A DNA stretch of 64,000 nucleotides. Source: Halanaerobiaceae bacterium ANBcell28. Its GTDB lineage: Bacteria > Bacillota > Halanaerobiia > Halanaerobiales > DTU029. Every line of letters starts with the position of its first letter. Positions within the stretch are counted from its first letter, which is position 1. Made by a program: the position numbers and the translations under genes. Location of the stretch: NCBI GenBank assembly GCA_037623315.1, contig JBBJJH010000009.1, positions 1-64,000 of the forward strand. Reading direction: 5' to 3'. The notes under the pieces were generated by a model. The model had not been told where the DNA came from, did no database searches, and saw nothing but the letters and a program-made list of their open reading frames with translations. This document shows positions 47,447 through 57,823 of this stretch, piece by piece.

Positions 47447-48373
47447 ATGCGTGTTTACAGATTATTAGCAATAATAATGATCTTAGTTAATAAAAAGAAG
47501 GTTTCTGCTACTGAACTAGCAGATAAATTAGAAGTTTCTCCTCGTACTATTTACCGTGATATAGAATCCATCTGTCAGGCAGGTATTCCTGTAGTATCAT
47601 ATCAAGGTATTGATGGAGGTTTTTCCATAATGGATAACTATAAGATGGATAAAACACTCTTTACAAATGAAGAAATACTAGCTATTATAGCAGCACTTGA
47701 TGGACTAAATTCTAGCATAAATAGTTCTTCCTTTAAATTTATATCAGAAAAAATCAAAAACTTATTTCCAGAAGATGAATTTAAGGAAAGCAGACAGGAG
47801 CTAATTCTTGATCTTAATCCTTGGGGATATAATGAAGATATTAAAGATAAATTAGAGCTTATCCAAAATGCTATTAAGAAAAAAAGAATAATAAAAATAA
47901 ATTACATAAATGCAAAACATCAGATAAGGGAGCGAAATATAGAAGCCATCACTCTAGTTTTGAAATCAACAAGTTGGTACCTTTTTGCTTACTGTCAATT
48001 AAAAAAAGATTACCGTATTTTCCGTTTATCACGAATAACTAAGCTAGAAATCCTGAACGAAGAATATGATAATACACACCCATGCTTTAAAGAGTACAAA
48101 AAAGATAATACCTGGAAAAACCCTGCTAAAAAAGTAACAATGAAACTACTTTTTAAAAAAGATGCACTTTTACATATACAGGATTTTTTCTCTAAAGAAC
48201 AGATAGAAAAACAGGAAGACGGCTCTTTTCTTGTTACCGTCACTTTCCCTGAAGATAATTGGGTATATGGCTTTGTCCTAAGCTTTGGAGATATGGTTAA
48301 AGTTCTAAGCCCTCCACATATTAAGGATATCATCAAAGAAAAAGCCCGGAATATATACCTACAATACAAATAA
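47447..48373 (+). CDS. HTH-WYL transcriptional regulator (YafY-like)
   Basis: A 308-residue regulator. The N-terminal winged HTH is clear (LADKLEVSPRTIYRDIESIC, about residues 23-42). The WYL domain follows, with STSWYLFAYCQLKKDYRIFR at about 175-195, and a WCX-type C-terminal domain ends the protein. I start at ATG 47447, which GGAAGTG precedes at 6 bp; an in-frame TTG five codons earlier is less likely. It is transcribed away from the AIM24-family gene with a dyad between the two promoters, which suggests it controls both. It resembles the cas-linked regulator at 13016 in architecture but is clearly a separate paralogue. Confidence 0.92.
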   Translation: MRVYRLLAIIMILVNKKKVSATELADKLEVSPRTIYRDIESICQAGIPVVSYQGIDGGFSIMDNYKMDKTLFTNEEILAIIAALDGLNSSINSSSFKFISEKIKNLFPEDEFKESRQELILDLNPWGYNEDIKDKLELIQNAIKKKRIIKINYINAKHQIRERNIEAITLVLKSTSWYLFAYCQLKKDYRIFRLSRITKLEILNEEYDNTHPCFKEYKKDNTWKNPAKKVTMKLLFKKDALLHIQDFFSKEQIEKQEDGSFLVTVTFPEDNWVYGFVLSFGDMVKVLSPPHIKDIIKEKARNIYLQYK

Positions 48374-48380
48374 AGAGAAA

Positions 48381-48428
48381 AACCAAACGAAAATTTTAGT
48401 CATATAATTTGACAGTTTTCGTTTGGTT
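48381..48428. terminator. Bidirectional terminator
   Basis: The 13-bp perfect stem AACCAAACGAAAA / TTTTCGTTTGGTT has a 22-nt loop. It lies between the convergent WYL regulator (plus) and the GLUG/PQQ/FGE gene (minus), so it can serve both. Confidence 0.8.
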
Positions 48429-48435
48429 AGTAAAA

Positions 48436-51400
48436 TTACCTAGTTCTCACTATTCTAAATCCTGTATAATAGTTGGATACTGCAATATCCTCATAATGAT
48501 AAAGCATCATAAAAATATCATCTTCTCTTCTGGAATCATTCTGACAAACATCAGCACTACTTCCCCAGGAACCACCACGTAATATACCATCATGACACCA
48601 TTCCCAAACATTACCTAACATATCATAAATACCAAATATATTTGCTTTCTTTTGTCCAACAGGGTGTGTCCCCCTATCTTTATACATCTTGTTATCTTGA
48701 TTTATAGAATTATCCCAGTACCATGCATAATCATTTATATTAATCTGTTCATTATCAAACTGAGCAGCATATATCCATTCATCTTCTGTCGCTAATCTAT
48801 AACCCTGCTTATTAGCAAAACCTTCAAATATACGATCATGAATCTCTTCATAATATGCTTTTGGAAGTCCTACAGTTTCACTTAGCCAATTACAATAGAC
48901 CAAAGTTCCATAATAAGTAACAAGAACTACTGGATAGTCCTCTTTACCGTCTTCTACAACAAACTGCCCTTCTTTATATAATATATGAGATTTTTCTTCA
49001 TTAACTGAAATCACCAACTGATCCTGGTATGTACCATCAGAACTTACCTTAGCTGAATTTAGAAATTTTACAAATTCTTTATTCAAAACCGGGTACTTAC
49101 TAATTTCGTAGTCTAACTCTATACTAATGTCTTCAATATTTCCTTTATAACTTCCAGCCTCTACAGTAAGCATTTCAGGGATTGAATCTTCTCCAGCACT
49201 AATGGCATATAAATCACCATTATATCCTCCTAGATATATAATTCCATTAGCTATTATAGGAAATGTATAAACATTGTCGTCAAAACTAAACTCCCATAAT
49301 AGATCCCAACTATTAATATTTATAGCTTTTAAATTGTCCCTATTTACTACATAAATTATTTCTTCAGCGATTGCCAGTGGTCCCAAAACAGAGGCAAACC
49401 CGCCATTATCATTTTTAAAGACTTCTTGTTTCAAACCTTTTTTTGCATCAACTGCCAAAAGTTTATTTCCACTGGCAATATATAAATAGCCATTATAAAT
49501 TGATGGATATCCTCTCATTCCATCATCTAATTGAATTTCCCAAATACTTTGCCCTGTTTTAGCATCTACTGCATAAAAAATATTATTATAGTACGAAGAA
49601 AAATATACAATTCCTTCATTAACAAGCGGAGGAGTACCACTACCCTGTAGTATCCATTTTTCTCTTCCAGTTTCTATATCTAATGCATATAAATATTCGC
49701 TATCATTAGCAATATAGATAGTATCATCTGCAATTGCAGGAGTCGTCAAAACAAAATCATTAGTCTCATATTTCCACTTAATCTCTCTCCTGTCTATATC
49801 AACTGCATATACACATTTATCATAATTACCAAAATATAAAACTCCCTCACTAACTTTCAAAGCTGAATCTATACCTCCACCTGGATAATCAGCAACTCCA
49901 CCACTTATTTTAAGTTTCCATTCTTCTTTCCCCGTCAGAGCATCTACTGCATATAAGCTTCCATTATGGCTACCAAAATATACTGTTTCATCTACTACTG
50001 TTGGAGAACCCGTTACTGCATCACTCGTTTCAAATATCCAGATTTCTTGACCCGTTTTAATATCGACTGCATATACTTCTCCAACAAAAGTTCCAAAATA
50101 GCCTATATCATTCACTACTGCTGGTTCAGAAATACTATCATAGGTATTAAATCTCCATTTCATTACAGGAGTGCTTGCAATACCATGAGTATCAAAATAA
50201 AAAGAATTACTTAAGTCTGTTCCAAACATCTTAGCATTATAATATTTTATTTCATCATTACTTAAATTAAGATCTAAGTTATAGCTGCTATATTTTTCAT
50301 TTTTTGTAATCAATCTTTCATTTATTAAACTTAGTTTTAAACTATTATCTTCATCTTCTTCTCCTTGATAATCAAGAAAGCTTTCATCCACAGTCTTAGT
50401 TTCAACATACTGATCCCCAATAGCATATAATTCACCTTCCGAAGTCCCTATATATAGAATACCATTACTACTTATCACGATGCTGGACTTATTCATAAAT
50501 CCTGAATCAATGCTCCAAAGGACTCTACCATCTAGACTAACTGCGTAAATATTACCATCTGCTTCATCGTCATAACTATATTTGAAATTCCCCATAGCTA
50601 AATAAATGGTACCATCTAAGCCTAGTACTGGTGTAGATTCAATAAAACCTTCAAATTTAACTCGCCAGTTTTCTTTCCCACTTGGGTCTATTGAGTATAG
50701 ATACCCTTCATCACATCCTAGATAAACATTCCCATTATCATCTACAGCAGGTCTAGCCTGGACATTGCCCTCACTTTCAAAAATCCATCTAGTTGTACCA
50801 TCTGGAACTACTGCATATAATTTATTTATATGACCAGGAAGATATATAGTGCCATCTCTTCCAATTGTTAGACCATAAGATTCATTTTCATCATAACTGT
50901 AATATGGGTATTCCCAATACCATTTTTCACTACCATCTGGATTTATTGCATATAAGCCATAATAATCACCAATATATATAGTATCGTCTTCTGCTATAGC
51001 TGAACTTATATAAGTTTCTCCCATTTGAAAAAGCCACTTTTCACTTCCATCTGGGTTTATGGCGAAAAGACCATCAACTGTACTATCTATGTAAATAGTT
51101 CCATTATAACCCAAGGCTAAATTTGCTTTTGAGTTACCAATATGATATGACCAACTTCTACTTCCATCCTCTCTCAATGCAAATAACTTACTACTTACTC
51201 CCTGATCATCTATTGCATAAATCGTACCATCTTCACCAACTACAGGGTTAAAATAATTATAGTTTACTTCAAAAGACCAATTAATCTCACCATTAATATC
51301 GATAGAATATAAACTGTCATAATCAGCAGGAACATATATGTTTTTTTCATCAGGGCTTAATACCAAATTGCCATCAATTTTGTCAAGTTCAAGTTCCCAC

Positions 51401-53772
51401 AGAATATTATCTGAGTAATCTATCACATTAACACTATCAAATTCCTCAATCTCTATATCTTCCTGAATACCTTCCTGAAGTTCTTCTATTTTATCCTCTT
51501 CAACATCTGCTTTTGCATAAGAACTTAAAACTTTACCATCTTTATTTAAACCAATTAAGTTATCAATAGCTCTTCGATATCCCTTAACAAATCCTTCTGC
51601 ATAAGAACTAATTATATATCCACTTTTTTCGTTTGATCCTACTAAGCCACCTATATATATATTTCCAACTACATCAGCTCTAGATTTTGATTCTCTAATT
51701 ATACCACTATTTTCCCCAATTAAGCCACCTATATAAATATTACCTACAACTCTACCATTACTTGAAGAATTAATTATTTCTCCAGAATTATTGGCAACCA
51801 GACCTCCGACAGTTCCTAAACCTTCTACGTTAATATCTGTACTTGAATTTAAGACTTTACCATCATTTTTACTAATTAATCCACCTAAATACTCATTTGT
51901 CTCAAGAATACCGCTTACAAAACAATTTTCAACAAAGCCTCTATTGTATCCTATTAAACCTCCAGCACTACTTGCTTTAATATTTACATTGACAAGGTCT
52001 ACATTTTTAATTATCCCATTTTCATTTAAACCTGTAAATAATCCTGCATATCCACTATTCACTCTATAAATAAACAAATTAGATATCTGATACCCCTGAC
52101 CATCAAAGACACCTTCAAAAGGAATCCAGTCAATATCTATTTCTCCGCTACCCAAATAAGTAGTCATACTATTAAACTCACCAATTGGGATCCAACCTCT
52201 TCCATTATTATAGCTCTTTTCATTACTTGGACTTGCATCAATATTTCTAGCTAACTTATAGTAACTATCAAGAGAATAATTTTCTGTTCCCATTTTCTCT
52301 AAACCTTTAAAAGTATAGATAAGAAATGGATCTTCTTCAGAACCTGACCCAGCTATATCAGGACCAATATATTTTTCAACTTGGTCTGTTTGCATAACTT
52401 CATATTTTGGATATAGCGCTTTTACTTTTGGATGTTCCTGAATTACTTCATTATCACGTAAATTGTTACGTAGATAAGGATAGGTTTGGCCCTCATCTAT
52501 TGCCCAAATACTATCAAAATCCCAATCATCTTCATAATCAAAACTTCTATATGTTTCTTCCTGTTTTAATCTTAATATTCCAGTTCTAATACCAGCTGTA
52601 TATCGTTCTCCCATACCTACTCGATAAAAAGAATTCCTTACCCCCTCATTATTACCTGCTATACCTTTCGTAGAAAGATAAGCTCCTCTGATTCGACCTA
52701 CAGCATATGATTTGTTAATGTCACCATTATTATTACCAACTAATCCACCAACATTTCTAGAACCTTCAATATTTCCACAGGCATATGTATTAAGAATCAA
52801 GCCTCCTCCCCAGAAAAAAGAACCATTTGAGCCTACCAATCCACCTGTACTCAAACTACCTTCAACATCCCCAAGAGCTGCTGATTTCTCTACTATTCCA
52901 ATGTTTATTCCGACTAATCCACCTACTGAGTCTTCAGCAGCAACATTTCCAATAGCATAAGTATTTCTTACTATCCCAGAATTCAAACCGATTAATCCTC
53001 CCGCTCCATATATATCAATTATCTCAAAATTAACTAATTCACCTATTATATCAGGAACTTTTATGCCAGTTATATTGCCAAGCGAATAGGATCCTTCTAC
53101 TTTTCCACTGGATTCTCCAGCTAAACCACCTATATACATAGTACCCTCAACATCAACAAAAGATGAAGAATTAATAATTTGTCCATGTTCACTATTAGAA
53201 CCAACTAATCCACCAACAAAAAATATACCTCTAATTTTTCCACTAACATTAATTTCCTCTATTATGCCGTTATTATAAGCAACTAATCCCCCAGTAGGTC
53301 CACTACCTTTTATATCAATATCTATTAAATCAAGATTTTTTATTAGACCATCATCGAGGATACGAAATAAAGCAACTGATTCATCATTATGATAATCAAT
53401 ATTTATATATAAATTACTTATATTATAGCCCTGCCCATCAAAAACTCCAGAAAATCCTTCCCACTCTTGATTTTCTATATCATAAATTTCACCAAGTGGA
53501 TCCCACCCTCTACCATAGTTATAATCATTATCATTAGTAGGACTTGCATCTATATCTGAACCCAGTTTATAGATTGCATCCAGCGGATAAGAATCTGTAC
53601 CTATTTTCTCTAATCCCTGGAATGTATAAATAATAAATGGTGATTCTTCAGTACCCAATCCCGTTATATCATCTTCCCCATAAATATTTGTATTTATGAA
53701 AAAACTCAAAACAATCATCAACATAATTAATAAAACATTAGCTTTAAACTTTCCTTTTAGCACATTAATCAA
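48436..53772 (-). CDS. Secreted mosaic protein: GLUG repeats, two PQQ-type propellers, C-terminal FGE-sulfatase domain
   Basis: A 1778-residue exported protein with a signal peptide (about residues 1-32). Two related GLUG-motif blocks (about 35-450 and 470-750) each begin with a matching unit (SPFIIYTFQGLEKIGT versus DPFLIYTFKGLEKMGT) and contain many GGLVGxNxG repeats. An acidic linker near 780 leads to two PQQ-like beta-propellers (about 800-1140 and 1210-1550; YAVDIKTGQEIW and similar). The final 220 residues are a formylglycine-generating-enzyme-like domain (YDMLGNVWEWC, ILRGGSW, TGFRIVR). It is probably a surface binding or adhesion protein; the FGE fold often binds ligands rather than catalyses. 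This is inference. It is a single-gene unit. Confidence 0.85.
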   Translation of the reverse strand: MINVLKGKFKANVLLIMLMIVLSFFINTNIYGEDDITGLGTEESPFIIYTFQGLEKIGTDSYPLDAIYKLGSDIDASPTNDNDYNYGRGWDPLGEIYDIENQEWEGFSGVFDGQGYNISNLYINIDYHNDESVALFRILDDGLIKNLDLIDIDIKGSGPTGGLVAYNNGIIEEINVSGKIRGIFFVGGLVGSNSEHGQIINSSSFVDVEGTMYIGGLAGESSGKVEGSYSLGNITGIKVPDIIGELVNFEIIDIYGAGGLIGLNSGIVRNTYAIGNVAAEDSVGGLVGINIGIVEKSAALGDVEGSLSTGGLVGSNGSFFWGGGLILNTYACGNIEGSRNVGGLVGNNNGDINKSYAVGRIRGAYLSTKGIAGNNEGVRNSFYRVGMGERYTAGIRTGILRLKQEETYRSFDYEDDWDFDSIWAIDEGQTYPYLRNNLRDNEVIQEHPKVKALYPKYEVMQTDQVEKYIGPDIAGSGSEEDPFLIYTFKGLEKMGTENYSLDSYYKLARNIDASPSNEKSYNNGRGWIPIGEFNSMTTYLGSGEIDIDWIPFEGVFDGQGYQISNLFIYRVNSGYAGLFTGLNENGIIKNVDLVNVNIKASSAGGLIGYNRGFVENCFVSGILETNEYLGGLISKNDGKVLNSSTDINVEGLGTVGGLVANNSGEIINSSSNGRVVGNIYIGGLIGENSGIIRESKSRADVVGNIYIGGLVGSNEKSGYIISSYAEGFVKGYRRAIDNLIGLNKDGKVLSSYAKADVEEDKIEELQEGIQEDIEIEEFDSVNVIDYSDNILWELELDKIDGNLVLSPDEKNIYVPADYDSLYSIDINGEINWSFEVNYNYFNPVVGEDGTIYAIDDQGVSSKLFALREDGSRSWSYHIGNSKANLALGYNGTIYIDSTVDGLFAINPDGSEKWLFQMGETYISSAIAEDDTIYIGDYYGLYAINPDGSEKWYWEYPYYSYDENESYGLTIGRDGTIYLPGHINKLYAVVPDGTTRWIFESEGNVQARPAVDDNGNVYLGCDEGYLYSIDPSGKENWRVKFEGFIESTPVLGLDGTIYLAMGNFKYSYDDEADGNIYAVSLDGRVLWSIDSGFMNKSSIVISSNGILYIGTSEGELYAIGDQYVETKTVDESFLDYQGEEDEDNSLKLSLINERLITKNEKYSSYNLDLNLSNDEIKYYNAKMFGTDLSNSFYFDTHGIASTPVMKWRFNTYDSISEPAVVNDIGYFGTFVGEVYAVDIKTGQEIWIFETSDAVTGSPTVVDETVYFGSHNGSLYAVDALTGKEEWKLKISGGVADYPGGGIDSALKVSEGVLYFGNYDKCVYAVDIDRREIKWKYETNDFVLTTPAIADDTIYIANDSEYLYALDIETGREKWILQGSGTPPLVNEGIVYFSSYYNNIFYAVDAKTGQSIWEIQLDDGMRGYPSIYNGYLYIASGNKLLAVDAKKGLKQEVFKNDNGGFASVLGPLAIAEEIIYVVNRDNLKAININSWDLLWEFSFDDNVYTFPIIANGIIYLGGYNGDLYAISAGEDSIPEMLTVEAGSYKGNIEDISIELDYEISKYPVLNKEFVKFLNSAKVSSDGTYQDQLVISVNEEKSHILYKEGQFVVEDGKEDYPVVLVTYYGTLVYCNWLSETVGLPKAYYEEIHDRIFEGFANKQGYRLATEDEWIYAAQFDNEQININDYAWYWDNSINQDNKMYKDRGTHPVGQKKANIFGIYDMLGNVWEWCHDGILRGGSWGSSADVCQNDSRREDDIFMMLYHYEDIAVSNYYTGFRIVRTR

Positions 53773-53891
53773 CCTTTCTTTTTTACTATCTCAAAGTATT
53801 ATATATACAAAACTAACTACCAGGACCTGTTTTTTAGGTCATCCTTTAGGACTAAACATTTACCAACTCTCATTATATCTATAAAAATACT

Positions 53892-56417
53892 TTATAATAT
53901 CTGCCTTATTCGAACGCTTTCTACTTTCTTTTCTTCTTCATTAGCATTTGAAATAAATTCTAATATAAGATCAGAGTCTTCATTATCTAAAATGTATAAT
54001 AAAGAGATACAGTCATGAAAAAAGTAACTATAATCTGCTTCTCCATATGCTTGAACAACCTGTCTCATACTGTCTCCTACTTTAATATCTCTATAAGTAC
54101 TATACTTATCTGTATAACAAATTATTTCTCTAACCTCATCTTCGATATAATAAATAACAATATTACCATACCTGTAGTATCCATTTTCTACTACTGCTTC
54201 TCCTAGTTCTTGTTCTATTATTTCTTTCTTTGCTTTATATTCAATACCTCCAATAGAAAAATCCTTTTTTCTAAGTTTCTCAAGCTCATTATTTAATATA
54301 GAACTATCAAAAACTATTCTTACATTACCACTATCTTTCAAGTTATACCTAAGTAGTTCTTTTAGTCTATCTATGGTATTTCTATTATTTTTAGCAATGT
54401 CAGTTTCTTCCCCTTCTATATTAATAGGATAAAGATCGTTATTACGTATATAAAGTTCCTCTATATTTCTTAAGTTTTTTAAACCGTCAAGGTTAACAAT
54501 TTGATTATCATCTAAATCCAACTCCTGTACTGCCTCTAAATTAATTAATCCATCTACATAAGTTAAATTATTATTCCATAGGTTGAGTTTTCTTACTCTC
54601 CTTATATTATGCAAACCATCAATACAGCTTAGTTGATTATAGCTTAAATTTAATAGAACAATACTACTACTCAAATTACATAATCCATCTACTTCATTCA
54701 ATTGATTGTAACTTAAATCAATTTCTTTCACAGTTCTTAGATTCTTTAAACCATTTATACAAATTAATTGATTTTCACTTAAATCTAATATGTCAATAAT
54801 ATATAAACTACTTAAGCCATCTACGTTAATTAATTTGTTTTTACTTATATCTAATTCGATAATACCAGATAAATTATTAAATCCATTTATCTCTACTAAT
54901 TTATTATCACTAAGAACTATTTTATCTGCACCTCTAAGATTATTTAAAGCAGCTATATCGACTAATTCGTTTCTTCGTACATCTAATTCTCGGACATATG
55001 TTAAATTATGTAGTCCATTTAAATTTTCTAAATTGTTATTATTAAGAAGCAATAATTCGCCTACTTCCTTGACATTTCTTAGACCACTTATATCCTTTAA
55101 TTTATTGTGATTCAAATATAAATAAGCTACTTCCTCTAAATTATTCAAACCATCAAGATTTATTAATTGGTTATTTCTTATATTTAAGCTACTTACTTTT
55201 CTTAGATTACTTATCCCATCGACGTCTCTCAATTGATTTCTTTCTAAATTTAAACTGCTATTTACCTTAAGTAAATTTTCTAATCCTTTTAAACTTTCAA
55301 GCCTATTGTGACTTAAATTCAATGAACGAAGTTCTGTGATTTTTCTCAAAGCTTTAACATTTTCCAAATGATTATTACTAAGATTCAAATCATTAATTTC
55401 AATAAGATTATTTAATCCTTCTAAATTTTTAAGTTGATTATTACTGGCTTTTAAGTCTTTAATTTTCACAAAATTATTTAAACCTATTAAATCTTTAAGC
55501 TGATTATTACTTAAATTTAGAGTATAAATCTCAGATAAATTACTTAACCCATCTAGGCACTCCAATAAATTATCTGACAAATTTAAGTATCTTATGTCTT
55601 CTAAAATTTTTAATCCATCTACATTAATTAATCGATTTTGACTAAGATTTATTGACTTGATGCTTTTTAAATTTGGTAATCCATTTAAATTAATCAGGTT
55701 ATTATTATCCAATCTTAATTCCTTTATATTCTCTAAACTTTTTAGACCATCCAAATTTGCAAGTTGATTATTTCTCAGATCAATCCTATCAACTTCCTTC
55801 AAGTTCCCTAGTCCTTCTATATTCTCTATATTATTTCTAAAAAATATTAAATCTCCAGCAGTTCTCAAATTATCTAGCCCATCTAAACTTTTTAATTTAC
55901 TATTATTTATCCGTAATTCTTCAATATGAGTTAAGTTACTAAAACCAATAAGATTATCTAAAGGATTATCAGAAATATCTATTCTCTTCCCAAAAGTAAT
56001 ATTGCCTAACCCTATCAGATTATTTAATTGATTGTTATTTAAGGACAGATGCTTTACTTCACTTAAATTGCTTATTGCTGTTATATCTCTCAATTTATTT
56101 CGGCTTAACCACAAACGATCGGCACTTTTTAGATTATCAAGTCCAGTTAAAGTTATCAATTGATTTCTTCTTAAGTCCCATGTATTTATATCTGTTATTT
56201 TTTCTAAACCTTCTAACGATTTTATACCTTTATTTTCAGCATCCAATCTCTCAATATTTTCAATTTCGTTTACTGTCAATTCCCCGTCAATCTTAGCTAA
56301 ATGTTCACGAATAACTTTTTCTAAATTTTCATCTTTAATTTCTACAATATCAGTTCCAAAAGAACTTACTGATAGAAAAATTAACAAAATAATTATAATA
56401 AAAGATCCTTTTCTCAT
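53892..56417 (-). CDS. Secreted leucine-rich-repeat protein (SDS22/internalin-like repeats)
   Basis: An 841-residue exported protein. The signal peptide ends near residue 21 (VSSFG). From about residue 45 to 680 it consists of well over twenty leucine-rich repeats of about 22 residues, of the pattern LxLSxNxLxxLDGLxNL, as in internalins and SDS22. The last 150 residues are not LRR. They contain VRIVFDSSILNNELEKL and a region around GDSMRQVVQAYGEADY that resembles small outer-membrane-linked domains (SmpA/OmlA-like), a weak likeness. It is likely a protein-binding surface or periplasmic factor. GAAGGAGC precedes the start. No sorting signal is seen. Confidence 0.88.
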   Translation of the reverse strand: MRKGSFIIIILLIFLSVSSFGTDIVEIKDENLEKVIREHLAKIDGELTVNEIENIERLDAENKGIKSLEGLEKITDINTWDLRRNQLITLTGLDNLKSADRLWLSRNKLRDITAISNLSEVKHLSLNNNQLNNLIGLGNITFGKRIDISDNPLDNLIGFSNLTHIEELRINNSKLKSLDGLDNLRTAGDLIFFRNNIENIEGLGNLKEVDRIDLRNNQLANLDGLKSLENIKELRLDNNNLINLNGLPNLKSIKSINLSQNRLINVDGLKILEDIRYLNLSDNLLECLDGLSNLSEIYTLNLSNNQLKDLIGLNNFVKIKDLKASNNQLKNLEGLNNLIEINDLNLSNNHLENVKALRKITELRSLNLSHNRLESLKGLENLLKVNSSLNLERNQLRDVDGISNLRKVSSLNIRNNQLINLDGLNNLEEVAYLYLNHNKLKDISGLRNVKEVGELLLLNNNNLENLNGLHNLTYVRELDVRRNELVDIAALNNLRGADKIVLSDNKLVEINGFNNLSGIIELDISKNKLINVDGLSSLYIIDILDLSENQLICINGLKNLRTVKEIDLSYNQLNEVDGLCNLSSSIVLLNLSYNQLSCIDGLHNIRRVRKLNLWNNNLTYVDGLINLEAVQELDLDDNQIVNLDGLKNLRNIEELYIRNNDLYPINIEGEETDIAKNNRNTIDRLKELLRYNLKDSGNVRIVFDSSILNNELEKLRKKDFSIGGIEYKAKKEIIEQELGEAVVENGYYRYGNIVIYYIEDEVREIICYTDKYSTYRDIKVGDSMRQVVQAYGEADYSYFFHDCISLLYILDNEDSDLILEFISNANEEEKKVESVRIRQIL

Positions 56418-56585
56418 ACCTTATATGCTCCTTCATTATTGTATTTTTCACGCCTGTCTAATCATAAATGGAATTACAAACTTAATAATTTTTTAAGACT
56501 AGTCATTTCTTTTTATATAAAATTGAATCTGTATTTTTATTCAATCTAACACAAAATGATACCATGAAAAAATAAAAAATAAAAA

Positions 56586-56619
56586 GGAAAGCAAGCAGGA
56601 GTAAATTTGTTTGCTTTCC
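56586..56619 (-). terminator. Terminator of the TelA operon
   Basis: The stem GGAAAGCAA / TTGCTTTCC is extended by weaker pairs and followed on the minus strand by TTTTTATTTTTTATTTTTTC. It lies 39 bp after the telA-like stop. Confidence 0.9.
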
Positions 56620-56657
56620 CTAATTTATAAATTTAAGTAATCATCAAGAAAATACTT

Positions 56658-57797
56658 TTAGATTGATATTTCATTACCTCTTTCTAGTTTTTGTATTTCT
56701 CGCTCACCTTTTTCTGCTAATTCTCTAAATTCACCAATTGTGTGCTTCATTTTAGGAAGCGCTTCTTGCTTATATGTACTTATTGCCTCCATAGCAGATA
56801 TAACATCTCCAAAAGCTGTCTTTAGTGTATCAATTGATATATTGGCCTCCATTGATTGTTTTTGAATTTCTGCTCCCTGCTCCTTCAACATTTTAGAAGT
56901 TCCACTAATTAAATCATTAGTTGTTTCATTCAATAATTGAATTTTCTTTAATACTATTTTTTGATTATATAAAGCACTAGCTACTGTAACAGCTATTCTC
57001 ATAGCGGAAATAGTTACATTAATAGCACGATCGACACCTCTAATTAGTTCTTTATTGTTTCTTCTTATTACTTCAATAGCCATAATTCCTTGTTGGTTAA
57101 CAACTAACATTTGTTGTAAATCCATAATTCTTTGTCTCAAAGGAAATAAAACTTCTTCGCTAATAAATTTCACCTTATCTGTGTCTTCATTCTTTGATTT
57201 AGCAACTTCAATCTGCTTAGAGATTTCTTGATCCATCATTGTTCCCATCTCTATTTCTTTCTGCAACTTTTTGGTCAAATCCCGCATAGCTATTTCTTCA
57301 ATTTCTAAAGCTGTATTATCATTTTTTAAAGTTGTTTTACCTTTTTCTAATGACACAATTATATCGTTAATCACATCATCAGCTTTTTGATATTTACTGA
57401 AATAAGCCCTCATAGGATTGAAAATCTTTCCCAATAAGCCTTTTTTTGTGAAATCAACCATACTAGGATCAAGATCTTTAACTTCTTTTTGCAAGTCTAA
57501 AAGACTATTTGCAACTGTTCCACTTTCTCCACCCTCTTTTGATAAATTAACAACAGAAGTCTGTAATAAATCATTTTTCCTGGATGATGTTTGCAAGCTA
57601 TCCATTCCAAATTCTTCGATAGAGTTTAGAATAGACTTTCTTTTTTCCAAAGAGTCCATATCTACATCCATAATCTGACTTGCATTATTTTCAGCCAATT
57701 CTTTCAGTTTAACTATTTCTTCAGGTACTGGCTTAACCTGCTCAACGACTTCCTTTTTAACAGATTCTGTATCCATCACTTCCATAGAAAATCCCAT
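56658..57797 (-). CDS. TelA/toxic-anion-resistance family protein
   Basis: A 379-residue soluble, strongly helical and coiled-coil protein. It has the features of the TelA (toxic anion resistance) family: an N-terminal QVKPVPEEIVKLKELAENNA region, a central KGLLGKIFNPMRAYFSKYQKADDVI segment (which I read as NPMRAYFSKYQ, about residues 127-137) and a long helical C-terminus. The family is linked to tellurite and other envelope stresses, but its mechanism is unknown. It is the last gene of a three-gene operon after the VWA protein (26-bp gap), which suggests a shared membrane-stress function. The chosen ATG follows AGGAGGGG. Confidence 0.85.
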   Translation of the reverse strand: MGFSMEVMDTESVKKEVVEQVKPVPEEIVKLKELAENNASQIMDVDMDSLEKRKSILNSIEEFGMDSLQTSSRKNDLLQTSVVNLSKEGGESGTVANSLLDLQKEVKDLDPSMVDFTKKGLLGKIFNPMRAYFSKYQKADDVINDIIVSLEKGKTTLKNDNTALEIEEIAMRDLTKKLQKEIEMGTMMDQEISKQIEVAKSKNEDTDKVKFISEEVLFPLRQRIMDLQQMLVVNQQGIMAIEVIRRNNKELIRGVDRAINVTISAMRIAVTVASALYNQKIVLKKIQLLNETTNDLISGTSKMLKEQGAEIQKQSMEANISIDTLKTAFGDVISAMEAISTYKQEALPKMKHTIGEFRELAEKGEREIQKLERGNEISI

Positions 57798-57823
57798 TTT
57801 AACCCCTCCTATTTTTATGTCTT

